This document shows, in pieces, positions 53,361 through 64,000 of a stretch of DNA of 64,000 nt. The DNA comes from Nocardioides sp. GY 10127 (lineage in GTDB: Bacteria > Actinomycetota > Actinomycetes > Propionibacteriales > Nocardioidaceae): the NCBI RefSeq assembly GCF_004919085.1, contig NZ_STGL01000006.1, positions 372,001 to 436,000 of the forward strand. The letters run 5' to 3'. Each line of letters opens with the position of its first letter. Position 1 is the first letter of the stretch. Under the pieces are notes generated by a model. It worked only from the letters and a program-made list of their open reading frames with translations, ran no database searches and was not told where the DNA came from. A program made the translations under genes and the position numbers.

Positions 53361-54116
53361 TCACACCCGCCGGTAGGTGAGGTCGGTGATCGACCGCCCG
53401 GCGTCGGTGCCCTTGCGCTCGAAGCGCGTCACCGGTCGGGCGTCCCACCGCTCGACGACTCCCCCGGTCAGCAGCGGCTCGGCGTCCAGCACCTCGAGCA
53501 TCTGCTCGGCGTAGTCGGCCCAGTCGGTGGCCAGCCGCCACAGCCCGCCCTGCTCCAGCCGCTCGGCCACCACGTGCGCGAAGCCGGGGCCCACCAGGCG
53601 GCGCTTGTGGTGACGCTTCTTGTGCCACGGGTCGGGGAAGAAGGTCCACACCTCGGCGAGGGACCCGGGCTCGAGCAGGTGCTCGAGCGCCCACTGCGCG
53701 TCGACGCCGATGAGGCGCACGTTGCGGACTCCGGCCTCCTCCAGCTTCCAGAGGGTGTCGGCGACCCCCGGTCGCCACACCTCGAACGCGAGGACGTTGA
53801 CGTCCGGGCGCGCCGCGGCGAGGGCGGCCGTCGCGTCCCCCGCGCCCGAGCCGATCTCCACGACGAGGGGCGCCTCGGAGTCGAAGCAGGACGCGAACGA
53901 GAACCCGGGGCGGTCGACCGCCTCGTCCGGGATCACCCACGCCTCGTGGTGCGCCGCCCAGGCCTGCGCCTGGCGCGCCGTGAAGCGGCTCCCGCGGCGG
54001 GAGTAGCTGAGGACCTCGCGCAACGCGCGGCCGTCCTCGGTGAGCTTGTGGTGCGGGCGGGCCGGGGCGACGCGGGAGTCGGGGGACGTCGGGTGCTGCT
54101 CGGGCATGGCGGTCAT
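53361..54116 (-). CDS. trmB: tRNA (guanine-N7-)-methyltransferase
   Basis: 251 aa. SAM motif [16 protein letters not shown], and the TrmB signature [20 protein letters not shown]. It makes m7G46 in tRNA. The start is ATG 54116 (GGGAGA upstream) or the second ATG at 54107. It is one of the genes placed between tuf and rpsJ. Confidence 0.9.
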   Translation of the reverse strand: MTAMPEQHPTSPDSRVAPARPHHKLTEDGRALREVLSYSRRGSRFTARQAQAWAAHHEAWVIPDEAVDRPGFSFASCFDSEAPLVVEIGSGAGDATAALAAARPDVNVLAFEVWRPGVADTLWKLEEAGVRNVRLIGVDAQWALEHLLEPGSLAEVWTFFPDPWHKKRHHKRRLVGPGFAHVVAERLEQGGLWRLATDWADYAEQMLEVLDAEPLLTGGVVERWDARPVTRFERKGTDAGRSITDLTYRRV

Positions 54117-54214
54117 TCTCCCTGCTCCCCACCGGCGCGTCCCAGCTCGCGAGCCCGCCTTGTGCTGCGCGCGGCCCGCGGCGCCGGGGCAGGTGCGGCG
54201 ACGATCCGTTCCTG

Positions 54215-54220
54215 TACCGT
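54215..54220 (+). promoter_or_regulatory. -10 hexamer TACCGT, leaderless type
   Basis: TACCGT ends 6 nt before the GTG at 54227. No Shine-Dalgarno sequence is present. Confidence 0.4.
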
Positions 54221-54226
54221 CCCTGT

Positions 54227-55654
54227 GTGGTAGCGCTCACTCGTCCTCGTCTCGCCGCGTCGGCCGTGCCGGCGCTCGTGGTCGCGCTCGCGCTCGGCCT
54301 GGGCCTGCCCTCGTCGGCGGAGCCCGCGGCGCGTGGACCGCGACCGGTGAGCCTCACCCTCGACCGGACCTGGGGTGCCCCGGGCGAGGACGTGGTGGCC
54401 ACCGGCACCGTGCCGGACCGGGTGGCCGAGAGCTCGTTCGCGCTGCTCCAGCGGCGCTCGCGCGGGCGCACCTGGACGACCGTCGACCGGGTCGCGGTGC
54501 AGCCCGGCGGCGGCTACCGGCTCAGCGGCCCGCTGGTCGAGGGCCGGCAGGACTGGAAGGTCCGTGTCGGTGACCTCTTCTCCGCTCGCCGCGCGACCCG
54601 CGGGATCGTGCCCGGTCCCTACGACCCCGACCCCGGTGGGCCGGCGTTCCGGCACGTCCACGGGTCGCAGTACCAGCGGTTCGCGGCCGACGTCTCCGCG
54701 ACGGGGCGCTCGGTCGTCACCGCCGGCACGGGTGGCCCGTTCCTGCAGGACCAGCTCACCCGGCACGCGGAGCAGCTCCCCCGCGACCTCACGAGCTACC
54801 TGGTGTCCTCGGGTGCCGTCTCCGACGACGGGCTCGTCCTCGCGATGGCGCAGGGCCAGGTCGCCCAGACCCTGGGCATGCGCTCCCAGGACCTGGTGCG
54901 GGTGCCCGTCCCCCGGGCCCGCGGCCGGCTCTCGTCGGTGGCGGTCGCCGACGACGGCTCCGTCACCCTGACCCGGCGTACCCGGGACGGGGGCCAGGCG
55001 TGGTGGTGGACGCCGGGCCGCGCCCGCGCGCTGCGGCTCGACGTGCCTGCCGGCACCGACCCGAGCACGGTCGGGCCCGACCCCGCGACGTCCCGCGAGC
55101 CGGCCACCGTGAGCGGGGACGGCGCCACGGTCGCGTTCGTCAGCAGCGCCCGCCTCGCCGACGACGACGTGGACGACGAGCCGGACGTGTACCTGTGGCA
55201 CCCCGGCCAGGCCGCGCCGGTCCTCGTCGACCCCGGGCTCGGGGCCACCGGCTCCCCCTCGCTCTCGGGCGACGGGACCCGGCTCGCGTACCTGGACGTG
55301 ACGGCCGGGGAGGTGGTCGTGCGCGACCTCGACGCCGAGGAGGAGGTGTTCCGGGCCGCCGCCGTCGGCGGTGGGGTGCTGTCCGCCGACGGCGGGACCC
55401 TCGGCTGGGTCGCCGCGGTGGAGACCTCACCCGGCGAGCCCGCTCCCGCCCACCCGGCGCGACTCACCGACCTCGCCACCGGGGTGACCACGGTGTCGCC
55501 GGTGGACGCGGACGGCCACGGGCTCGACGCCCTGCGCGTCGTCCCCGCGGACGGCGGGCGGCACGCCGTCGTCACCACCACCGTGGACCCGCGGACCGGC
55601 GAGGCCTACCCGATCACGTGGGCCTGGACGTGGGACACCGAGGGAGTCTGGTGA
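54227..55654 (+). CDS. Secreted TolB-like beta-propeller protein (copy 1)
   Basis: 475 aa. Signal peptide ([21 protein letters not shown]), an N-terminal ~100-residue Ig-like domain (LTLDRTWGAPGEDVVATGTVPDR), then propeller blades with VSDDGLVLAMA, VADDGSVTL, VSGDGATVAFVSSARLADDDVDDEPDVYLW and LSGDGTRLAYLD. This is a WD40/TolB-type repeat protein of unknown ligand. A paralogue follows, coupled by GTGA overlap. Confidence 0.7.
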   Translation: MVALTRPRLAASAVPALVVALALGLGLPSSAEPAARGPRPVSLTLDRTWGAPGEDVVATGTVPDRVAESSFALLQRRSRGRTWTTVDRVAVQPGGGYRLSGPLVEGRQDWKVRVGDLFSARRATRGIVPGPYDPDPGGPAFRHVHGSQYQRFAADVSATGRSVVTAGTGGPFLQDQLTRHAEQLPRDLTSYLVSSGAVSDDGLVLAMAQGQVAQTLGMRSQDLVRVPVPRARGRLSSVAVADDGSVTLTRRTRDGGQAWWWTPGRARALRLDVPAGTDPSTVGPDPATSREPATVSGDGATVAFVSSARLADDDVDDEPDVYLWHPGQAAPVLVDPGLGATGSPSLSGDGTRLAYLDVTAGEVVVRDLDAEEEVFRAAAVGGGVLSADGGTLGWVAAVETSPGEPAPAHPARLTDLATGVTTVSPVDADGHGLDALRVVPADGGRHAVVTTTVDPRTGEAYPITWAWTWDTEGVW

Positions 55655-56964
55655 AGGACCTGCCCCCGGCTCAGGCCGGCCGCCGTGCTCCCCGGGCCGC
55701 CGGCGTGGTCACCGCGGGGGCCGTGGCTGCGGGTCTCCTCACTGCCGGCAGCGGCCCGCTCCCGGCTGACGCCAACGACACCCCCGGCATCCACCTCTCC
55801 CGCACCTACGGCGCACCCGGGGACGAGGTGAGGGTCAGCGGCGGCGTGCCCGGCAGCGACAAGGGCACGACCGCGCTGCAGGCTCTCCGCCGTGGCCGCT
55901 GGGTCACCCTCGTGCGCGGACGTCACCACGGCAGCTACGCCCTTCGGGCGCCCCTGCGCGACGGGGTGCAGACGTGGCGCGTGCTGGTCGACGGACAGTC
56001 GACCCCGACGGTCCGGCTCCGGGGCGTCACCCCCGGGCCGTACGACCCGCCGCCAGGGCCGGTCTTCACGGCCGTGGCCCCCGCCGCCTCCGGCACCGAT
56101 CTCCCCACGCTGTCCACGGACGGACGCTGGGTGGCCGTCCGCGGGGCCCGCGTCCCGCTGCTGCGCGACCGCCTCACCGGTCGCGCCGAGAAGCCGTGGG
56201 CCCAGGACGCACGCCCGGCGCTGTCCCCCGACGGCCGGCTCGTGACGCTGGTGCGGCGGGGCCGCGGCGTCCTGCTCGACCTGTGGACCTTCGCCACCAC
56301 CCCGCTCCCGCGGCCCGCGGGCCGGCGCGTCGCGGCGGCCGCGCCCGCGGACGACGGGTCGCTCGCCCTGGTCCTCGTCGACGGCGACGGGCTCCGGGCA
56401 CCGTTCGTGCTGCGGCCCGGGGACGAGAGCCCCGAGCAGCTGGCACCGGCCACCGACGGCACCGTCCAGGCCGTCCTCGCCTCGGGCAGCGACACCGTGG
56501 CGTTGACGACGTCAGCGGCCCTCACCGCCGACGACGTGGACGAGGCGGAGGACGCCTACCTGCTCCTCGACGGGTCGCCCGAGCTGCTCGACGAGACCGC
56601 GGACGCCCGCACTCACTCCCCGACGCTGTCCGCGGACGGGCGACGCGTGGCCTGGCTCGCGGAGTCACCCGGAGGCACCGAGGTCGTCGTCCGGGATGTG
56701 GGGACCGGGGCGGAGCTGTTCCGCCATCCCGCCGACGAGGCCGTGCTCTCCGGCGACGGCACCCACGTCGCCTGGCGGGACGGCGACGTGCTGGCGAGCT
56801 CCGACCTGGACGCCCCCACCACCCGTAGCGTCGCGGTGCCCGACGCCCGCGAGCTCGCCGTCTCCGGCGACGGCCGCTGGGTGGCGTTCACCGCCACGGC
56901 CTCGCCGATCGACGGCGGCGCCACCCCCAGCGCGACCTGGCTCTGGGACCGGGACGCCGACTGA
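55651..56964 (+). CDS. Secreted TolB-like beta-propeller protein (copy 2)
   Basis: 437 aa, paralogue of the preceding gene with the same plan: signal peptide, Ig-like domain (HLSRTYGAPGDEVRVSGGVPG), GVTPGPYDP linker, and blades including LSTDGRWVAVRG, LSPDGRLVTLV, LTADDVDEAEDAYLLLDG and LSADGRRVAWLAES. The GTG overlaps the stop of copy 1. Two terminator hairpins follow. Function unknown. Confidence 0.7.
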   Translation: MKDLPPAQAGRRAPRAAGVVTAGAVAAGLLTAGSGPLPADANDTPGIHLSRTYGAPGDEVRVSGGVPGSDKGTTALQALRRGRWVTLVRGRHHGSYALRAPLRDGVQTWRVLVDGQSTPTVRLRGVTPGPYDPPPGPVFTAVAPAASGTDLPTLSTDGRWVAVRGARVPLLRDRLTGRAEKPWAQDARPALSPDGRLVTLVRRGRGVLLDLWTFATTPLPRPAGRRVAAAAPADDGSLALVLVDGDGLRAPFVLRPGDESPEQLAPATDGTVQAVLASGSDTVALTTSAALTADDVDEAEDAYLLLDGSPELLDETADARTHSPTLSADGRRVAWLAESPGGTEVVVRDVGTGAELFRHPADEAVLSGDGTHVAWRDGDVLASSDLDAPTTRSVAVPDARELAVSGDGRWVAFTATASPIDGGATPSATWLWDRDAD

Positions 56965-57018
56965 GCCGGGCAGTCCACCGCGTGCCCAGGCATCCCAGAA
57001 GAGCCCCTCGGACGCAGA

Positions 57019-57053
57019 ACAGCCCCGGACCTCGGTGAGAGGTCCGGGGCTGT
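57019..57053. terminator. Terminator hairpin 1 of 2
   Basis: 15-bp perfect stem (57019-57033 with 57039-57053), 5-nt loop, 54 bp after the propeller gene stop. Confidence 0.8.
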
Positions 57054-57059
57054 CCCGGT

Positions 57060-57097
57060 GGGTCGGCCGGTGACCGCGAGCGGTCACCGGCCGACCC
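57060..57097. terminator. Terminator hairpin 2 of 2, after tuf
   Basis: 18-nt perfect inverted repeat (57060-57077 with 57080-57097), 6 bp from the tuf stop. Together with the first hairpin it insulates the highly expressed tuf from the convergent gene. Confidence 0.85.
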
Positions 57098-57103
57098 GGT
57101 GGA

Positions 57104-58297
<1,194 letters not shown>

Positions 58298-58345
58298 TGG
58301 GGGCTCCTCCTGGTGTGGTTGTTACTTGACTCGTGGTGGAACTGG

Positions 58346-58375
58346 GCGGCGGCCGCATGGGTCCGCGGCCGCCGC
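58346..58375. other. Hairpin between fusA and tuf
   Basis: 11-bp perfect stem GCGGCGGCCGC/GCGGCCGCCGC with an 8-nt loop. It may be a partial terminator or mRNA processing site that sets the fusA/tuf ratio. Confidence 0.45.
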
Positions 58376-58398
58376 AGCTGGTGCCGAGGCTGGGGGCC

Positions 58399-60522
<2,124 letters not shown>

Positions 60523-60561
60523 GGTCTGGTCGCGTTCCTTAGGTCGAAGGTGTGCGGTGGA

Positions 60562-60592
60562 GCGGGGCGGCCCCGGTCAGGAGCCGCCCCGC
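60562..60592. other. Hairpin between rpsG and fusA
   Basis: 10-bp stem GCGGGGCGGC/GCCGCCCCGC with an 11-nt loop just after rpsG. No U-tract. Confidence 0.4.
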
Positions 60593-60597
60593 CGAGG

Positions 60598-61068
60598 TCA
60601 CCAGCGGTAGTGGGCGAAGGCCTTGTTGGACTCGGCCATCTTGTGAGTGTCCTCGCGCTTCTTCACAGCGGCACCGAGGCCGTTGGAGGCGTCGAGGATC
60701 TCGTTCATCAGCCGCTCGGCCATCGTCTTCTCGCGACGGTCCTGGGCGTAGCCCACGAGCCAGCGGAGGGCGAGGGTGGTGCCACGACCACCCTTGACCT
60801 CGATCGGGACCTGGTAGGTCGCACCGCCGACGCGGCGGGACTTGACCTCGATGGCCGGCTTCACGTTGTCGAGCGCACGCTTCAGCGTGACGACCGGGTC
60901 GGTGCCGGTCTTCTCACGGCAGCCCTCGAGGGCGCTGTAGACGATGCGCTGCGCGACCTGCTTCTTGCCGTCCTGCAGGACCTTGGAGACGAGCTGGGTG
61001 ACCAGCTGCGACCCGTAGACCGGGTCGACATCGATCGGCCGCTTCGGCGCGGGACCCTTGCGCGGCAT
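60598..61068 (-). CDS. rpsG: 30S ribosomal protein S7
   Basis: 156 aa starting [20 protein letters not shown], with [14 protein letters not shown] and [11 protein letters not shown] at the end. 30S head protein and, in E. coli, the repressor of the str operon. The ATG lies one base after the rpsL stop. Confidence 0.98.
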   Translation of the reverse strand: MPRKGPAPKRPIDVDPVYGSQLVTQLVSKVLQDGKKQVAQRIVYSALEGCREKTGTDPVVTLKRALDNVKPAIEVKSRRVGGATYQVPIEVKGGRGTTLALRWLVGYAQDRREKTMAERLMNEILDASNGLGAAVKKREDTHKMAESNKAFAHYRW

Positions 61069-61069
61069 G

Positions 61070-61444
61070 TCAGCTCTTCTCCTTCTTCGCGCCGTAACGG
61101 CTGCGAGCCTGCTTGCGGTTCTTGACACCCTGGGTGTCGAGGGTGCCGCGGATGATCTTGTAGCGGACGCCGGGAAGGTCCTTCACACGGCCGCCGCGGA
61201 CGAGCACGATCGAGTGCTCCTGCAGGTTGTGACCGACACCCGGGATGTAGGCGGTGACCTCGACGCCGGAGCTCAGACGCACGCGGGCGACCTTGCGGAG
61301 GGCGGAGTTCGGCTTCTTCGGGGTGGTCGTGTAGACGCGGGTGCAGACGCCGCGGCGCTGCGGAGAACCCTTCAGGGCAGGCGTCTTGTTCTTGGACACC
61401 TTGTCCTGGCGGCCCTTGCGGACCAGCTGCTGGATAGTGGGCAC
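61070..61444 (-). CDS. rpsL: 30S ribosomal protein S12
   Basis: 124 aa. [17 protein letters not shown] carries wild-type Lys43 and [15 protein letters not shown] wild-type Lys88, so no classical streptomycin-resistance change is present. GTG start with GAGGG upstream. First gene of the str operon; rpoC is not adjacent here. Confidence 0.98.
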   Translation of the reverse strand: MPTIQQLVRKGRQDKVSKNKTPALKGSPQRRGVCTRVYTTTPKKPNSALRKVARVRLSSGVEVTAYIPGVGHNLQEHSIVLVRGGRVKDLPGVRYKIIRGTLDTQGVKNRKQARSRYGAKKEKS

Positions 61445-61549
61445 CGGGTGGTTCCCTCTCTTTGTCGACTCTCACTGCTCGGCGACCTGCCGGGCAGGGT
61501 GGTGGCGGGAGATCCCTCTCCCCCCTGGCGCTGGGTGGTGCTACCGACC

Positions 61550-61581
61550 GACCGCACACCCCCGAGGTCGGGCGTGTCGCC
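61550..61581 (-). ncRNA. str leader hairpin sharing a motif with the S10 leader
   Basis: Minus-strand RNA GGCGACACGCCCGACC (61581-61566) then T and CGGGGGT. CCGACC can pair with a downstream GGTCGG (61553-61548) across a 12-nt loop. Matches the S10 leader element in 23 of 24 positions and lies about 120 nt before rpsL. Confidence 0.5.
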
Positions 61582-61706
61582 CCTGTCCTCGCCCCGACCG
61601 GGGTCTCCCCCGGCGGTTCGTGGGGCCCGTGCCCGGCCTCCTCCGACGTGGCGGAGGAGCTGGTCGAGCACGCGCGACGGCCTGGTCGTCCCAGACACGA
61701 AAGTCG

Positions 61707-61735
61707 AGGCTACCCGGCCCCTGTGAGGGGGTCAA
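61707..61735 (-). promoter_or_regulatory. str operon promoter
   Basis: -35 TTGACC (61735-61730), 17-bp spacer, -10 TAGCCT (61712-61707) on the minus strand: the best sigma-70-type promoter in the window. Predicted leader about 255 nt. The gap 61445-61802 holds the leader, this promoter and the start of the divergent gene's promoter. Confidence 0.75.
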
Positions 61736-61790
61736 AAAGGCCGAGGACCCCAGCCGCGCGGGCCGGGGGCCGCAGGCGGGCGTCGCCCTC

Positions 61791-61796
61791 TAGGCT
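61791..61796 (+). promoter_or_regulatory. -10 hexamer TAGGCT, leaderless type
   Basis: TAGGCT ends 6 nt before the GTG at 61803. Confidence 0.45.
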
Positions 61797-61802
61797 GGGG
61801 CC

Positions 61803-62138
61803 GTGAGCGAGGACGAGCAGGTGGACGCCCACCGTATCGGGCGGCGCACCTACGTGGTCGCCCCGGTCGAGCCGCTGGACACCGACGGGGTCCGGACGGT
61901 GACGGTGGGGACGGCCCTGTGCTTCCTCGGCTTCCTCGCCCTCATCCCCTTCTACGGGTGGCTCGAGCAGACCGAGCGCACCTGGTGGCTGTGGGTCTGC
62001 CTGGCCGGCACAGGCCTGGGGCTCCTCGGCCTCGAGTACGTCCGCCGGCGCCGCGACAGGCGGGTGGCGGCCGCGCAGGCCGCCGAGCAGGCGGACGAGG
62101 TCTCCGCGACCGACGGGCCCGACGAGGCCACGGCGTGA
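61803..62138 (+). CDS. DUF2530-type small membrane protein
   Basis: 111 aa with two TM helices (~40-58 and ~66-83). The family core is PVEPLDTDGVRTVTVGTALCFLGFLALIP and WWLWVCLAGTGLGLLGLEYVRRRRDRR. Function unknown. Overlaps the next gene by GTGA. Confidence 0.75.
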   Translation: MSEDEQVDAHRIGRRTYVVAPVEPLDTDGVRTVTVGTALCFLGFLALIPFYGWLEQTERTWWLWVCLAGTGLGLLGLEYVRRRRDRRVAAAQAAEQADEVSATDGPDEATA

Positions 62139-62764
62139 GCGGACCCCTGCCGCCCACCCGCTGGGCGCAGGCGGGCGCCGGCACCTCCGACGGGTTCGGC
62201 CGGACGTTCGGTCGACTGGTCGCCTCCGGCGCCGACGTCGACGGCGAGGCCCGGCTCGCGGACGCCCTCCTCCCCCGCGGCGGGCGGGTGCTCGACGTCG
62301 GGGCGGGCATGGGCCGGGTCTCCGCGGCGCTGTCCGCGCGCGGGCACACCGTCGTCGCCGTCGAGCCGGACGCCGCCCTGGTCGAGCAGGCGCGGGCGAC
62401 CTACCCGGGGCTCGACGTCCTGCCACTGGACGGCCTGGCGCTGTCCCCCGCGACCCTGGGCACCGAGCGTCCGCACGAGTACGACCTGGTCGTCCTGGTG
62501 GGCAACGTCCTCGTCTTCGTCGCCGAGGGCACCGAGCAGCGGATGCTCAGCACGGTCCGCGGCCTGCTGGCCGGGCGCGGCCGCGTCCTCGTGGGCTTCC
62601 ACCTGGCCGACGGGCCGCCCGCCGCGCGCAGGTACCGCCCCGAGGAGTTCGAGGCGGACGTCGAGGCGGCCGGCCTGCGGGTCGACGCCCGGTTCGGCAG
62701 CTACGAGCTGCACCCGCCGGCCGACGACTACGCCGTGTGGCTGCTCAGCGCCGTGCGGGGCTGA
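62135..62764 (+). CDS. Class I SAM-dependent methyltransferase
   Basis: 209 aa. Motif I VLDVGAGMGRVSAAL, acidic VVAVEPDAAL, and a later HEYDLVVLVGNVLVF segment. It is a small-molecule type methyltransferase; the substrate is unknown. Coupled to the DUF2530 gene. Confidence 0.8.
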   Translation: MSGPLPPTRWAQAGAGTSDGFGRTFGRLVASGADVDGEARLADALLPRGGRVLDVGAGMGRVSAALSARGHTVVAVEPDAALVEQARATYPGLDVLPLDGLALSPATLGTERPHEYDLVVLVGNVLVFVAEGTEQRMLSTVRGLLAGRGRVLVGFHLADGPPAARRYRPEEFEADVEAAGLRVDARFGSYELHPPADDYAVWLLSAVRG

Positions 62765-62791
62765 GCGGAGCCCGAGCGGGCGGCGCGAGCC

Positions 62792-63580
62792 TCAGAAGGA
62801 CTCGACGTTGTCGGCGGCCAGGTCGTCGACGTACGGCTCCGGCATCGGCTGGGGCTCGTGCTTCTTGGCGAGCCGGACCTCGGAGTGGGCGCCGCAGCCG
62901 TGGCCCAGCGCGACCACGCGTCCGTCGTCGTTGGCGTCCCCGTTGGCGCACACGCCGAACGTCTCCGCCAGCGGCCCGTTGAGGCGGACGAGGAAGCCGC
63001 AGGTGTCGCAGGAGTCGGGCGCGGCCTGGGCCAGCGGGCTGCCGGGGCCGCCGTCGCCGTCCCACCAGCGCTGCGCGGCCTGCTCGCGGCCCTCCGGGCC
63101 GAGCGTGCGCGGACGGCCGAGGAACAGCTCGCGGGCCACGTCGCGGACCTGGGCCTTCTCGTCGGTGTCCAGCGGGTCGTCGCCGAAGGAGTAGGTGGGC
63201 ACGAGCCGCGGGTCGTCGTCCTCGACCGGCAGGAGGTCGCCCGGAGAGAGGTCGCCCGGCCGGATGCGCTCGCGGTAGGGCACCCACGCCGGGGCGACGA
63301 TCGCGTCGTCGCCGGGCAGCAGGACGACCTCGTCCACCGTGATCGTGCGCTGGCGCGACGCGCGGGTCAGCGTGACGGCCCAGCGCCACCCGACGTAGCC
63401 GGGTCGCGCGCAGGCGAAGTAGTGGGTGACGAGACGCTCGCCCTCGACCTCGTGACCGAGGTGCTCGCCGATGTCGGAGGCGTCGTCGACGTCACCGAGC
63501 AGGGCGGACCGCGCGGCCTCGACGGCACCGACGGTGACGGCGTCCGGCTTCTGACGGGCGGTGGTCCTCACGGGGGCCAT
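62792..63580 (-). CDS. DUF3027-family protein
   Basis: 262 aa. VGWRWAVTLTRASRQRTITVDEVVLLPGDDAIVAPAWVPYRERI is the conserved DUF3027 core. A CDTCGF...C pattern plus CGAHSEV near the C-terminus suggests a metal site. An actinobacteria-specific family of unknown role, often near MFS and DUF2530 genes as here. Confidence 0.8.
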   Translation of the reverse strand: MAPVRTTARQKPDAVTVGAVEAARSALLGDVDDASDIGEHLGHEVEGERLVTHYFACARPGYVGWRWAVTLTRASRQRTITVDEVVLLPGDDAIVAPAWVPYRERIRPGDLSPGDLLPVEDDDPRLVPTYSFGDDPLDTDEKAQVRDVARELFLGRPRTLGPEGREQAAQRWWDGDGGPGSPLAQAAPDSCDTCGFLVRLNGPLAETFGVCANGDANDDGRVVALGHGCGAHSEVRLAKKHEPQPMPEPYVDDLAADNVESF

Positions 63581-63675
63581 GATGCCTGTCCTCGTGGCGC
63601 CCCGCCTCATCGGGGCCCCGGCGGGCGTGTCCGAGCAGACAGCGGGTGGCTCCCGGAGCCGCTGGGCCGCCCCGG

Positions 63676-63681
63676 CAGGAT
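63676..63681 (+). promoter_or_regulatory. -10 hexamer CAGGAT, leaderless type
   Basis: CAGGAT ends 7 nt before the GTG at 63689. It could also act as part of an AGGATGGGG ribosome-binding site. Confidence 0.35.
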
Positions 63682-63688
63682 GGGGCGC

Positions 63689-64000
63689 GTGGGTGCGACC
63701 GACGAGAGCGGGACGGACCGGTCGACGTCGCAGCGACGGGGCCGGCCCAGAGTGGACGCCGCCGCCGTGGGGCGGGGCGCGGCCACCGGGGCGCGGGCCA
63801 CGGCGCGGGCCACGGCGCGAGGGACGACCCGCGCCGCCCGCTACGTCGGCCGCCAGACCCGCCGTGCCGCCGGGGCGCAGGGCGCGGAGGCGTCCGGGCT
63901 GAACCGCCTCATCTACCTGCACGCCGCCAACGCGGCCGGGGACGCGGCGATCGCCATCGCGCTGGCCGGGACGCTGTTCTTCCAGGTGCCCTCCGCCGAG
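63689..64000 (+). CDS. MFS transporter, N-terminal part (3' truncated)
   Basis: The first 104 codons are visible, in frame to the window edge. A basic, Ala/Arg/Thr-rich cytoplasmic N-terminus of ~75 residues precedes the start of TM1 (NRLIYLHAANAAGDAAIAIALAGTLFFQVPSAE). This matches the MFS proteins usually found beside DUF3027 genes. The rest lies outside. Confidence 0.6.
   Translation, partial: MGATDESGTDRSTSQRRGRPRVDAAAVGRGAATGARATARATARGTTRAARYVGRQTRRAAGAQGAEASGLNRLIYLHAANAAGDAAIAIALAGTLFFQVPSAE

Overview
The window is chromosomal DNA of a very high-GC actinobacterium. The evidence is extreme G/C at third codon positions, many GTG starts, GTGA/ATGA translational overlaps, actinobacterial families (DUF3027, DUF2530, LytR-CpsA-Psr) and a type Z rpsN-like S14. 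The ribosomal proteins look like those of Nocardioidaceae or related Actinomycetes, but the genus cannot be fixed from sequence reading alone. No rRNA, tRNA, CRISPR array, insertion sequence or prophage was seen.

Layout. (1) Bases 2-21227 are an exopolysaccharide (EPS) locus. It starts with a truncated polyprenyl-phosphate sugar transferase. After a 1.2 kb non-coding region filled by a 73-bp tandem palindromic array come a secreted 1359-aa beta-propeller/malectin/PKD protein with a coupled lipoprotein, a secreted GH26-type glycosidase, a Wzz-like chain-length protein, an O-antigen-polymerase-like protein, an APH-fold kinase, two sulfotransferases, a flippase, a family 2 glycosyltransferase, a left-handed-beta-helix acyltransferase, an Alg13/14-type glycosyltransferase and an LCP ligase. 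(2) Bases 21264-32043 hold mixed housekeeping genes: tandem-GNAT protein, ABC-F ATPase, small lipoprotein plus ApbE, TIGR03083-like protein, RsmC-like methyltransferase, truA, an unusual thioredoxin-reductase-like flavoprotein, GntR regulator, PfkB kinase and PanE-like reductase. (3) Bases 32176-51147, all on the minus strand, are the alpha, spc and S10 ribosomal-protein clusters with rpoA, infA, map, adk and secY; a TerC-family gene and a luciferase-like oxidoreductase are inserted between map and infA. (4) Bases 51772-56964 carry a membrane protein, a TPR protein, trmB and two tandem secreted TolB-like propeller proteins. (5) Bases 57104-61444 are the str operon (rpsL-rpsG-fusA-tuf) on the minus strand. 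(6) The right end has DUF2530, a methyltransferase, DUF3027 and the start of an MFS transporter.

How the parts work together. The EPS genes make up most of a Wzx/Wzy-type pathway: initiation, glycosyl transfer, sulfation/acylation, flipping, polymerisation, length control and LCP-mediated attachment, plus secreted matrix and hydrolytic proteins. The main new observation is a 16-bp dyad, TACCC-N6-GGG(T/G)A, found only in this locus. In four cases it lies 38-39 bp upstream of a -10-like hexamer, in one 40 bp and in one 29 bp (one helical turn closer). This looks like an activator regulon for the EPS locus. Other signals worth attention are the 73-bp array arranged as blocks of 2, 3 and 4 units each closed by a second palindrome; a shared hairpin leader element in the S10 and str operons; and a set of genes with a -10 hexamer 6-7 nt before the start codon, suggesting leaderless transcripts.
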